Assembly (NCBI RefSeq): GCF_019710575.1
Contig: NZ_JAHWFK010000056.1
Span: forward strand, 1-64,000
Length of the DNA stretch: 64,000 bases
Source: Paractinoplanes polyasparticus
GTDB taxonomy: Bacteria > Actinomycetota > Actinomycetes > Mycobacteriales > Micromonosporaceae
Reading direction: 5' to 3'
Shown here: positions 38,085 to 46,063 of the stretch, in pieces
Layout: each line of letters starts with the position of its first letter
How positions within the stretch are numbered: the first letter of the stretch is position 1
Notes under the pieces: generated by a model
Told to the model about the DNA's origin: nothing
Databases searched by the model: none
Seen by the model: only the letters and a program-made list of their open reading frames with translations
Made by a program: the position numbers and the translations under genes

Positions 38085-38131
38085 TCGGTGGCGGGCTTTC
38101 CGCACCGGTCGCGCCGTACCGCCGATCGGCG
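38058..38131. repeat. 41-bp imperfect tandem duplication across the ROK stop codon
   Basis: TCCGCACCGGTCGCGCCG occurs at 38058-38075 and again at 38099-38116, with flanking similarity that gives a 41-bp period. The second copy ends in the palindrome CCGCCGATCGGCGG (38118-38131). The last codons of the ROK gene lie in the first copy. The palindrome could serve as a bidirectional terminator between the convergent genes. Confidence 0.65.
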
Positions 38132-38152
38132 GCACGGCGGACGCGGTTCCGG

Positions 38153-39904
38153 TCAGCGGCAGGTCTTGCCCTTGTTGATGCAGGTGGCGATCTTCTGCAT
38201 GGTCCGGTCCGAGTTGACGTTGATGAAGTCGTTGTGGTCGGAGAACGGGTTGTGGTCTTCCTCGGGGAACGAGTCCAGCGCGAACTGACCCTTGGTCTGC
38301 ACGTCGCGGGGGATGTCGTACGAGATGGTGATGCGCAGCTGCGGGATGGCCACGAAGCCCTGCTTGCAGGCGCCGGTGGCCGCGTCGGCGAAGGCCAGGT
38401 GGTCGCGATGGTTCGTGCTGTCGATGTTCTTGCCGTCCCAGCAGCCGGGGAAGTCCTGCACGCGCTGCACCTGACTGCCGGCCGGGCAGATCGGGTACTT
38501 GTCGGCGAGGCGATCGGTGAAGCCGGAGCAGGTCCACGTGGCGCGGGCGTTGGCCGGGCCACGGCTGGTCGGCTTGGCGTCGCCGGTGAGCGCCCGCAGG
38601 AACTTCGGCATGGGTACGACCTTGCTGGTGGCGTTGCCGCGGTACTCGATCAGTACCGATGCGGGCCGCACGATACCGCCGGTGTTGTTCGGCAGCTCTA
38701 GGTCCGGACCCTGCGGGTCGGGCAGCGCCGCTGGAGCGCTGGGGGCGGCCGCTCCGCCGTCCGAGGGCTGGCCGGTCACCGTGCAGCCGGCCAGCGCCTC
38801 GAGTCCCTGCGGGCGGGCGGCGCCACGGGAGATGGCGATGCCGATGCGGTCGAGGACGGCGGTTCGCTTGGCCTTCAGCGGACCGAGGATGGCGTTGTCG
38901 ACGAAGTTCTTGCCGCCCTGTCCGCGGGTGGTGACCAGGCGCTCGTTGGCCTCGGACAGTTGCCGGTCGAGCTCGGCGAGGTTGCGGTTGACCTCGTCGA
39001 CGGCTCGGGCGGGCACGCCGGGCAGCTTGTCACGCACGGTCGGACACTGGATCTGCGAGGAGGCGGCCAGGCCGGCCTTCAGGCCGGCGGCGGTGTGCCG
39101 CATCCCGGCGTGCATGCCGTCGTAGTTGGTGTCGCATTCCACGAGCGAGACCATGCCGGAGGTACGTCCGCCGCCGGCAGCGGCGATGCCGTCGCTGATG
39201 CCCTTGATCAGTTCGGCGCGCTGCTGCCGCAGCTCGGCCAGGACAGCCGAGTTGAGACGGGCATCGACGCGGCCCTTGCCCGCTGCCATCCGCTCGTTGG
39301 CTGCGGCGTATCCGCGGTCGAGGGCGGCCAGCCGGCTGTCGACGGCACGCTTCGCCGCCGCCGGTACGGCGGGCAGCCGGTCGCGCACGCTGGGGCACGT
39401 CACCCTCGGGGTTGTCGCGGCGAGGGCGCGCTGGGCCTCGGCCCCGGACCGGACGGTCTTGTCGATGCGGACGACGGGCCAGAAGTACGAGGACTTGTCG
39501 CCGTTGCGGCAGGTGGTGCCGGAGGCGTCCAGGTCGGCGTTGGACGAGTTCGTGGTGATGGCCAGGTTGCCGATGAAGTCGTGGAGGTGCTCGGCGCCGT
39601 TCTTGATGCCAGGCTGCGCTACCGGGTTGTCCGGGCTGAACTTGCCGTTGCCGTTGGTGCCGCAGTCCACGGTGAAGGACCCCTTCGACGCCTGCGCGCC
39701 CGGCGTAGGGTTCTTCACGTTGGGCCGGACCTTGTCGATGGCGACGAACTGGTTCAGTTCCGTGGCCGCGTCAGCGGCGCCCTTGCCTCCGCTCGAGACG
39801 AAGGTGGCCGTCAGGGCCCCGGATGCGGCGACGACCGCCACGGCCATGGCGATCCGTGCGGTGGGTGTGTGCATTCGCCCTCGTCGGCGTGGTGTGGTTC
39901 GCAC
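38153..39904 (-). CDS. Secreted DUF1996 protein interrupted by a duplicated coiled-coil module
   Basis: 583 residues from GTG 39904, chosen for AAGGAG seven bases upstream. A basic N-terminus and a hydrophobic stretch (about 16-36) form the signal. DUF1996 features appear in two blocks, near 50-165 (AEHLHDFIGN, SYFWPVVRIDK) and near 400-583 (CPAGSQVQRVQDFPGCWDGK, HRDHLAF, HNDFINV). Between them are two homologous ~80-residue helical units starting CPSVRDRLPAVP (about 170) and CPTVRDKLPGVP (about 286). Ten or more cysteines suggest disulfides. DUF1996 proteins are secreted; function unknown. Confidence 0.82.
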   Translation of the reverse strand: MRTTPRRRGRMHTPTARIAMAVAVVAASGALTATFVSSGGKGAADAATELNQFVAIDKVRPNVKNPTPGAQASKGSFTVDCGTNGNGKFSPDNPVAQPGIKNGAEHLHDFIGNLAITTNSSNADLDASGTTCRNGDKSSYFWPVVRIDKTVRSGAEAQRALAATTPRVTCPSVRDRLPAVPAAAKRAVDSRLAALDRGYAAANERMAAGKGRVDARLNSAVLAELRQQRAELIKGISDGIAAAGGGRTSGMVSLVECDTNYDGMHAGMRHTAAGLKAGLAASSQIQCPTVRDKLPGVPARAVDEVNRNLAELDRQLSEANERLVTTRGQGGKNFVDNAILGPLKAKRTAVLDRIGIAISRGAARPQGLEALAGCTVTGQPSDGGAAAPSAPAALPDPQGPDLELPNNTGGIVRPASVLIEYRGNATSKVVPMPKFLRALTGDAKPTSRGPANARATWTCSGFTDRLADKYPICPAGSQVQRVQDFPGCWDGKNIDSTNHRDHLAFADAATGACKQGFVAIPQLRITISYDIPRDVQTKGQFALDSFPEEDHNPFSDHNDFINVNSDRTMQKIATCINKGKTCR

Positions 39905-40118
39905 GCTTCACTCCTTGTGGCTCGTCGGTGCGGGGGTGGCTCCGGTGGAGCCTCGCCACTCGCGGGTACGGGTGGTGCGACGTGGCAGACGGGTTCGAGG
40001 TACTGGGGTAAGCGGTTGGTAAGAACTCCCCGCAGCCACCTCAGGGAGACACGGCGAGGCACGCGGCGGACATGCGGGGGGATGAAGCCCGCGCGCGTAC
40101 CTCGCCTGCTTTGGGGAC

Positions 40119-41390
40119 CTACCAGACGACCAGGCCCTCCATGCCGGATCCGTCGGCGAAGACGGGGAGGCCTGCGTTCTCGGTTTCCACGAGAGTGAGC
40201 TCGCCGTTCGGGCCGACCCGGAACCCCTCGATGGTGCCCGCGAGCGTGTTCTGCACGTACAGCAACGCGCCGTCAGCGGTGGCAGCCAGATCGATCGGAC
40301 CCGCCCCCGGCGCCCGGGCCGGTTCGGCGATCGGATCGTCCACAGTGGCCGCCGCCGCGGCGGCTACCTCCGCGACTGCCTTCGGGCCGCCGGCGGCGGC
40401 GATCACGCCGTCCTTGCCGCCGAGGGTGACCTTGCCCCGGCCGTCGACGGTGTAGAGGCTGATGGTGGAGCTGCCCGGATTGGTGCCGTAGAAGAACTTT
40501 CCGGCGCGGGCGATCCAGCACAGCACCTGCTGGCCCGACTCCACCGACGGCGTGATGACGTCGAGAGTTCCGTTCCGGCGCAGCCGGTACGAGGTGACCC
40601 CGGACTTGGCGGCCTCGGTGACCAGCAGATGGCCGGCCCGGTCGAAGACGAACGAGAACGGCACGTCCCCGGTCGACCTGGTCGTCACCGGCTTGGCGGA
40701 CAGCCTGCCGTCGGGGGCCACCGCGAAGACCTCGATCGTGTTCCCGCTCTTCGTGGTGACCAGCAGGTGCCGGCCGTCGGGACTGAAGCCCACCTGCGGC
40801 GGGGAGTCGGTGAACAGCGGCACGGCGGCGTTGGTGATGCCCAGTTTCCGGGCGGAGCGGGCAATCGGGCGCAGCCCGTCATGGCCCAGCCGGAAGCCGG
40901 TCACCTTCGTGGCGCCGCCGGCGTTGAGGACGTACACGGTCCGGCCGGACACGGCGATGCTGACCGGGAAGTCGCCGCCGGAGCTGACCGTGCGCGGGTG
41001 GGTGAGCTTGCCGTCTCGTACGCGGAAGGTGGTGACCGAATTGCTGCCGGCGTTCACCGCGATCAGCACGTTGCTCCGGCGGTCGAAGACCAGGGAGTCC
41101 TGCGACGCGAGAGGGTCGAACGGGTTGTCCTTCTGGGCGCCGCCACGACCCCCGGTGGGGTACTCCCCCGCCGCCGTCAGCTTGCCGTCCACCGCACGCC
41201 GGAAGGCCAGGATCGAGTTGCGTCGCGGGTCGTTCGACTGGACGAAGACCATCCCGCCGCGCTTGACCGCCGCGCCGTTGCTGGTGTGCTCGGCGGCCGG
41301 GTTCTCATGCGCTGAGGCGATTCCCGTGGACACGCCACCGGCCGTCAACAGCAGGCCCACGGCCACGGCGATGCCAGTTCTCCTACGCAT
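40119..41390 (-). CDS. Secreted lactonase-like beta-propeller protein
   Basis: 423 residues, signal peptide 1-27 (ending IASAHEN). The remainder is a seven-bladed propeller of the 6-phosphogluconolactonase-like/YncE type, with repeated N-x-V/L-x-x-F and DGKL turns (NSILAFRRAVDGKLTAAGEY; NSVTTFRVRDGKL; NTIEVFAVAPDGRL). Most exported relatives have no proven enzymatic activity. The insertion AAAAAATVDDPIAEPARAPG near 355-375 is low-complexity. It is a single-gene unit. Confidence 0.82.
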   Translation of the reverse strand: MRRRTGIAVAVGLLLTAGGVSTGIASAHENPAAEHTSNGAAVKRGGMVFVQSNDPRRNSILAFRRAVDGKLTAAGEYPTGGRGGAQKDNPFDPLASQDSLVFDRRSNVLIAVNAGSNSVTTFRVRDGKLTHPRTVSSGGDFPVSIAVSGRTVYVLNAGGATKVTGFRLGHDGLRPIARSARKLGITNAAVPLFTDSPPQVGFSPDGRHLLVTTKSGNTIEVFAVAPDGRLSAKPVTTRSTGDVPFSFVFDRAGHLLVTEAAKSGVTSYRLRRNGTLDVITPSVESGQQVLCWIARAGKFFYGTNPGSSTISLYTVDGRGKVTLGGKDGVIAAAGGPKAVAEVAAAAAATVDDPIAEPARAPGAGPIDLAATADGALLYVQNTLAGTIEGFRVGPNGELTLVETENAGLPVFADGSGMEGLVVW

Positions 41391-41518
41391 GTCTGCCCTA
41401 CCTTCGACGAACGAACAGTGCATTCGTCGTCCGGTACGGCACCGCGGCAGGGAGCAGTTGAACATCGGAGCGGGTCGTAAGGAGTGCGTAAGCTCTTCCG
41501 CTCCCGCCCGGCACAGCC

Positions 41519-41647
41519 TCAGGCGCTCAACCACGCCCCGGCGGCGGCCGCCCGGACCTCCGTACCGTCCCGCATCGCCCTGATCGCTTTTGCTCCTACC
41601 CACGCGAGCGTCGTGCCGTAGCGGTAGCCGGGGTAGCGCGCCAGCAT
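41519..41647 (-). CDS. Small ORF or C-terminal remnant of a minus-strand gene
   Basis: 42 codons from ATG 41647 to TGA 41519, reading ARYPGYRYGTTLAWVGAKAI and MRDGTEVRAAAAGAWLSA with strong G/C third-position bias. I do not recognise it. It begins exactly where the plus-strand TetR fragment begins (overlapping ATGs at 41645-41648), so it may be the tail of a gene cut by the same rearrangement. Confidence 0.35.
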   Translation of the reverse strand: MLARYPGYRYGTTLAWVGAKAIRAMRDGTEVRAAAAGAWLSA

Positions 41648-42011
41648 GGCGGTGAAGACTCCGCTGACCCGGCTGCGGGCGCACTTCGAACTGCTGGCCG
41701 ACGCGGTGCGGGAACCCGGCTACCGGCGCGGCTGCCTCTTCGGCAACTTCGCGGCCGAGGCAGCCGACCACAGCGAGTTGATCCGCGGGTATGTGGCCGA
41801 CGGTTTCGACCAGTGGGCCGCGCTGATCACCTCCGCGATCGCTCAGGCCCAGCGCGAGGGGGCCGCCGCGCCCGGTCTCGACCCCGCGGTTACCGCCCGC
41901 TTCGTGCTCAACGCGTGGGAAGGCGCGCTGCTCGGCGCGCGGGCCGCCCACTCGGAGGACTCGTTCGCCGCCTTCTTCACGACCGTCTTCGACGTGCTGC
42001 TGAAGCGCTAG
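41646..42011 (+). pseudogene. TetR-family regulator reduced to its C-terminal sensor domain
   Basis: The 121-residue open frame starts MAVKTPLTRLRAHFELLADA and contains GCLFGNFAAEAADHSELI and ARFVLNAWEGALLGARAA, hallmarks of the TetR_C domain of the AcrR/YxaF-like group. The helix-turn-helix (about 70 residues) is missing and is not found in any frame upstream. It could still be translated from ATG 41646 as an effector-binding domain without DNA binding. Confidence 0.7.
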
Positions 42012-42042
42012 ACCGTTCACCCCGGCGACCTCCGCGGCCGGC

Positions 42043-42543
42043 TCAGGCGGAGCGCTGCACGGTGCGACCGCTGCGGAGGCGGTCCAGTTCGGCGAGGTAC
42101 ATCCCCTGCATGCGGTCGTAGTGCCTGACCAGCAGCGCGACTTCCTCGGCGCTGTAGCCCTCGATGAGCCGCCCCGCCCGCTGGGCGAACCGCTCGTACG
42201 GTCGCTCCAGCTCGGCGATCCGTTCCGGCCGCAGGGTGACGATCACCCTCCGCCGGTCGGCCGGGTCGCGTTCGGCTGTGACGTAGCCGGCCTGCTGGAG
42301 CCGGCGGAGCATGCTGGTCACGGCCCCGGTGGTGAGGTTGGTCCGCTCGGCGACCTGGCCCGCGGTGGCGGATCCGGCGTCCGCCAGGAAGTCCAGGCAC
42401 TCCAGGTCGCTCACGGTGAGACCGAGGCGGTCCGCGATGGCGTACCGGAACACCATGGCCAGCCGCGAGGTCTCCCGCCCGGCACGCATGAGGTCGGCGA
42501 TCGCGGGCGTACGGGCCGGCTCGTCGGACATGCCCGCAATCAT
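42043..42543 (-). CDS. MarR-family regulator
   Basis: 166 residues, winged-helix MarR fold: TVSDLECLDFLADAGSATAG, recognition helix TNLTTGAVTSMLRRLQQAGY and wing ERDPADRRRVIVTL. The start is the ATG overlapping the upstream stop (ATGA at 42540-42543); ATG 42531 is an alternative. It is co-transcribed with the FAD monooxygenase and very probably represses the operon at the palindrome beside 43787, responding to the monooxygenase substrate. Confidence 0.9.
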   Translation of the reverse strand: MIAGMSDEPARTPAIADLMRAGRETSRLAMVFRYAIADRLGLTVSDLECLDFLADAGSATAGQVAERTNLTTGAVTSMLRRLQQAGYVTAERDPADRRRVIVTLRPERIAELERPYERFAQRAGRLIEGYSAEEVALLVRHYDRMQGMYLAELDRLRSGRTVQRSA

Positions 42544-43787
42544 GCCTCCGGCACGGTGACCCGGTGGAGCCGAGGTAGCACGCGCGTCAGCACCCAGTGC
42601 GGCGCCGCCGCGCCCCCGGTGAGGCGGCGCATCAGCCCGGCGGCGGTGTCGACGGCGTGGAAGGCGTAGGGCACCATCTCGTCCTGGTAGCCGGCGATGG
42701 CCTCCTCCACGGACATGCCGCCCGCCCGCGCTTCAACAAGCCTCTCGCCGAGCAGGGCGGCGTCGCGAAGCGCGGTGTTGCCGCCGTGAGCGCCGAACGG
42801 CGGCATGGCGTGTACGGCATCGCCCATCATCGTCGCCCGGGGCACCGCCCATCGCTGCGGGCGCCGGCCGGTGACGAAGAGGTTGAGTACCGTGGCGTCC
42901 AGCTCCGCCGACTCGACCAGCCGCCGGATGAGCGGGTGGAAGTCCGTGCTCATCCGGGCGGCCAGCTCCCGCAGCGCCAGCAGGTTCCCGCGGACGCCGG
43001 CGGGCACCTCCTCCCGCCGCAACAGCAGCCCCCACATGACGTAGTCGTCGCCGGTGGGCGCATAGCTGCCCGGGGCCATGCGTGCGAACGCCTCGCGCGG
43101 GCTCTCGCCGAACCGCATGGAGGTGAAGAAGAACGCGCGGCCCGGGCTGTCCGCGATGGCCAGAACCCCGCTGGTACGCAACGCGTCCGGGATGATGCTC
43201 TCGCCGTTCTGCCGCAGGGGCGACCGGCCGTAGACGCCCGCCATCGGAGTGTTCGCCGGTCCCGCGTCCGGCATGAGCTGCGCGCGCAGGTCCGAGCCGA
43301 CGCCGTCCGCGCCCACGACCACGGTCGCCGCGACGGCCCCGCCATCGGCGAACCGCAGCCGCAGCCCGGCCGGGCCGCCGTTGTCCACCGCGACGGCGGC
43401 CTTGCCGTAGTGGATGCGCCCGTCCAGCCCGCACATCAGGATCGACCGCAGGGTCAGCCGGTCGACCTGGCGGGTCGCGTTCGGCTCGATCTTGAAATTG
43501 ATGGTGAAGGCGTTCCGCAGCCGGCTGTCGGTGAAGCGCAGGTGCCCGCCGGGCTCGTCGCCGGTGGCCAGCGCCAGGCGGTACAGCGGGCGGGGCAGGC
43601 TCTCACGCAGCGCTTCCAGCCCGTACCGGTCGAGGATGATCCGATAGCCCTGCTGCCGGACGAAGGGCCCCGGGTCCCGCTCGTAGACGTGCACGTCGAT
43701 GCCGGCGCGCATCAGGTACTGGGCCAGGCAGAGGCCGGAGAGGCCCGCGCCGGAGATTGCCACCGAGAAGTCGGTCGATATGCCCAT
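42540..43787 (-). CDS. FAD-dependent aromatic monooxygenase (PHBH-like family)
   Basis: 415 residues. FAD-binding GAGLSG (13-18) with DVHVYERD at the end of strand 2, the middle motif VVGADGVGSDLRAQL and the second FAD motif GDAVHAMPPFGAHGGNTALR are all present. Members hydroxylate aromatic rings or inactivate antibiotics (tetracycline, rifampicin) using NAD(P)H and O2. The pairing with a MarR regulator fits a xenobiotic or antibiotic response. The start codon directly follows an apparent -10 box, so the mRNA is probably leaderless. Confidence 0.9.
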   Translation of the reverse strand: MGISTDFSVAISGAGLSGLCLAQYLMRAGIDVHVYERDPGPFVRQQGYRIILDRYGLEALRESLPRPLYRLALATGDEPGGHLRFTDSRLRNAFTINFKIEPNATRQVDRLTLRSILMCGLDGRIHYGKAAVAVDNGGPAGLRLRFADGGAVAATVVVGADGVGSDLRAQLMPDAGPANTPMAGVYGRSPLRQNGESIIPDALRTSGVLAIADSPGRAFFFTSMRFGESPREAFARMAPGSYAPTGDDYVMWGLLLRREEVPAGVRGNLLALRELAARMSTDFHPLIRRLVESAELDATVLNLFVTGRRPQRWAVPRATMMGDAVHAMPPFGAHGGNTALRDAALLGERLVEARAGGMSVEEAIAGYQDEMVPYAFHAVDTAAGLMRRLTGGAAAPHWVLTRVLPRLHRVTVPEA

Positions 43788-43790
43788 GCG

Positions 43791-43813
43791 ATTATCTTAA
43801 TGACTAAGATGAT
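43791..43813 (-). promoter_or_regulatory. MarR-type operator overlapping the -10 box of a leaderless promoter
   Basis: The 23-bp near-perfect inverted repeat contains ATCTTA and TAAGAT arms around 5 bp. On the minus strand TTGTTC, a 16-bp spacer and TAAGAT make a promoter whose -10 hexamer is one arm of the repeat. Only six bases separate it from the ATG at 43787, so transcription should start at or next to the start codon. Repressor binding would block RNA polymerase. Confidence 0.7.
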
Positions 43814-44073
43814 TCGAACAAGGCCACCGATGTGCCACCATCCGCCACACCGGGGATCTGGCGCTGGGCTTCGTGGGAGACGTCGGCGATCTGGCCAAAC
43901 TGGTCATGGCCGTCGACGGGCGCCGGGAGATTCCCGACGCCCGCGCTCGGCTCGGCCATGAACTCGCCGACTGCCTGTGGTCGGTCCTCGTGCTCGCCGA
44001 CCGTTACGGCGTCGACCTGGCGGTCGAGTTCTCCCGGATGACCGACGGCATCGAGTCAGCGCTGCAGTCCTGA
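43813..44073 (+). pseudogene. MazG-like pyrophosphohydrolase fragment, N-terminus missing
   Basis: From 43813 the frame reads CATIRHTGDLALGFVGDVGD, then LAKLVMAVDGRREIP and GHELADCLWSVLVLADRYGV, matching the core helices of MazG-like/dUTPase-superfamily proteins (the E/D-x-x-D pattern in HELADC). A TGA at 43810-43812 closes the frame and no ATG precedes the motif, so the first helix is lost. Translation might start at GTG 43870. The cut lies immediately beside the monooxygenase promoter. Confidence 0.6.
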
Positions 44074-44328
44074 AGCTCGGTGAGCCGGGCTGCCTTCGCG
44101 GTAGAAGACGTAGCCGCCGTGGTGCAGGATGTCGCCTTCGAAGTGGCCGTCGGCGGTGAAGCCTGTGTCGTCCCAGTAGTAGATGTCGGCGCCGGTCACC
44201 TCGTAGCGGCCGGTGTAGGCGCTGGATCGGCGGCCGCGGGCCTCGTCGTACCGGCCGTTGGGCAGCAGTTCCTGGCGGATGTGGTTGTCGGCGGTCACCC
44301 ACATGCCGACGTACGGGTTGTCGGGCAT
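44056..44328 (-). CDS. Atu4866-like small domain protein
   Basis: 90 residues from ATG 44328: NPYVGMWVTADNHIRQELLP, RYDEARG, then YTGRYEVTGADIYYWDDTGF and GHFEGDILHHGGYVFYRE. This matches the small all-beta family typified by Agrobacterium Atu4866, of unknown function, often next to SDR genes. The start follows the SDR stop by one base. The last 18 bp overlap the 3' end of the MazG-like fragment. Confidence 0.75.
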   Translation of the reverse strand: MPDNPYVGMWVTADNHIRQELLPNGRYDEARGRRSSAYTGRYEVTGADIYYWDDTGFTADGHFEGDILHHGGYVFYREGSPAHRASGLQR

Positions 44329-44329
44329 C

Positions 44330-45052
44330 TCAGCCTCGCTGGCGGGTCGGGCGGACGATGATCTCGTTGACATCGACGTCCGGCGGCTGGTTGATGGCGA
44401 AACTGATCGCGCGGGCGACGGCGTCCGGTGGGATCGAGTTGCGGCGGTACTCCTTCATCGCGTCGCGGGCGATCGGGTCGCTGATCGTCTCGGCCAGCTC
44501 CGACTCGACGACGCCGGGGGTGATCGTGGTGACGCGCAGGCTGGGGTCGGACTCGAGGCGCAGACCCTCGGTGATAGCCCAGGCCGCGAACTTCGTCGCC
44601 GAGTACACCGCGGAGGTCGGCACGACCTCGTGCGCGCCGACCGAGGCGACGGTGATCAGGTGGCCGCTGCCCTGACGCTGGAAGACCGGCAGCGCGGCCG
44701 CGATGCCGTGCAGCAGGCCGCGCACGTTGACGTCCAGCATGCGGTCCCACTCGTCGACCAGCAGCGCGTCGAGCCTCGACAGGGGCATGAGGCCCGCGTT
44801 GTTGATCAGCACGTCGGCCCGGCCGAACTCGGCCACCGCACTGGCGACGAAGGCCGTGACATCGGCCCGATCGGTCACGTCGAGATGTCGTACGCGAATG
44901 TTGTTGTTCTGACCGGCCAGCGCGGCGAGGCGGTCGTGGCGGCGGGCGCCCGCGACCACGTGATGCCCCTCGCCGGCCAGGCGCAGCGCGACGGCCTCGC
45001 CGATGCCACTGCTCGCACCCGTGACCAGAACGACCTTGGGAGTGGATTCCAT
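44330..45052 (-). CDS. Short-chain dehydrogenase/reductase
   Basis: 240 residues from ATG 45052, which has GGAAGGTGG upstream (an in-frame GTG at 45061 is an alternative). Cofactor motif TGASSGIG, NNAG, and the catalytic Ser (VASVGA) with Y-S-A-T-K are present, so it should be an active NAD(P)-dependent oxidoreductase. It is co-transcribed with the Atu4866-like gene and divergent from the XRE regulator, its likely controller. Confidence 0.9.
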   Translation of the reverse strand: MESTPKVVLVTGASSGIGEAVALRLAGEGHHVVAGARRHDRLAALAGQNNNIRVRHLDVTDRADVTAFVASAVAEFGRADVLINNAGLMPLSRLDALLVDEWDRMLDVNVRGLLHGIAAALPVFQRQGSGHLITVASVGAHEVVPTSAVYSATKFAAWAITEGLRLESDPSLRVTTITPGVVESELAETISDPIARDAMKEYRRNSIPPDAVARAISFAINQPPDVDVNEIIVRPTRQRG

Positions 45053-45107
45053 GAGATCCACCTTCCGCGTTCCGGACGCGGCCAGGCAGGGTGAGTCACA
45101 CCCAGGT

Positions 45108-45119
45108 TAGGTTGGAATC
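45108..45119 (+). promoter_or_regulatory. Putative -10 element of a leaderless XRE regulator gene
   Basis: TAGGTT (45108-45113) lies six bases before the ATG at 45120, the same geometry as the monooxygenase promoter. There is no ribosome-binding site before this ATG. No clear -35 is visible; the intergenic region with the divergent SDR is 67 bp. Confidence 0.35.
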
Positions 45120-46013
45120 ATGGACGGCACCCCTCCGCTCGGCGCTTTCCTGCGGGCCCGGCGCGAGCTGACCAGCCCGGAACAGGCCGGGGTGACCTCG
45201 TCGGGCCGGCGCCGCACCCCGGGCCTGCGGCGCGAAGAGGTGGCCCAGTTGTCCGGCGTCAGCACCGACTACTACACCCGGCTGGAGCAGGGCCGCGAGC
45301 AGCACCCCTCGGGCCAGGTGCTGGACGCGCTGGCCCGCACCCTGCGGCTCGATCCCGAGGAGACGGCGCACCTGCACCGGCTGGCCCGCGCCGACCGCAG
45401 TCGCGTAGACCGCGGCCACGCCGACCGCGGTCGCGTCGACCGGACCGTACGCGAGACCGTCCGGCCCAGCCTGCTGCGCCTGATGCAGGGCTGGCTGCAC
45501 ACGCCCGCTCTGATCGTCAACCGCCGGATGGACGTGCTGGGCGCCAACGCACTCGGGCGCGCCCTGTTCGCCCGGGTGTTCGAGCAGGACGAGCCCAACC
45601 TCGTACGGTTCGTCTTCCTCAGCCCCCACGCCCGTTCCTTCTATCCCGAGTGGGAGCAGATCGCGCAGTCGAGTCTGGGCGCGTTGCGCGCCGCGTCCGG
45701 CGGGCTCGACGAAACCGGACTGGTCGACGACCTCGCCGCGAGAAGTCGCGAGTTCCGCCGCCTGTGGGCCCGGCACGACGTACGGGGAAAGTCTCACGAG
45801 GCGAAGCGGCTGCACCATCACGAGGTCGGCGAGCTGACCCTCACGTACGACTCGCTCACCGTCGACGGCGCGGGCGGCCAGCAGCTCATCGTCTACCAGG
45901 CCGAGCCCGGCAGCGCCTCGGCCCAAGCCTTGGCCCTGCTGGGAACCGTGGCCGCCGAGCTGCCAGACGCCAGTGCCCCTCACATCGGCCGATCGGAGGG
46001 GACGAGGCGATGA
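45120..46013 (+). CDS. XRE-family regulator with MmyB-like ligand domain
   Basis: 297 residues. The helix-turn-helix (about 10-80) has the family signature RRTPGLRREEVAQLSGVSTD and YYTRLEQGRE. A small Arg/Asp repeat (RADRSRVDRGHADRGRVDR, about 95-113) links it to the MmyB-type domain with PALIVNRRMDVLGANALGRA and LTYDSLTV. These regulators bind fatty-acid-like ligands in the C-terminal domain and commonly control the divergent SDR gene, as expected here. Confidence 0.9.
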   Translation: MDGTPPLGAFLRARRELTSPEQAGVTSSGRRRTPGLRREEVAQLSGVSTDYYTRLEQGREQHPSGQVLDALARTLRLDPEETAHLHRLARADRSRVDRGHADRGRVDRTVRETVRPSLLRLMQGWLHTPALIVNRRMDVLGANALGRALFARVFEQDEPNLVRFVFLSPHARSFYPEWEQIAQSSLGALRAASGGLDETGLVDDLAARSREFRRLWARHDVRGKSHEAKRLHHHEVGELTLTYDSLTVDGAGGQQLIVYQAEPGSASAQALALLGTVAAELPDASAPHIGRSEGTRR

Positions 46014-46063
46014 TCGGCTATTTCCATGTGCGACGGACCGTCCGCGACGCCTAGGAAGGAGCC

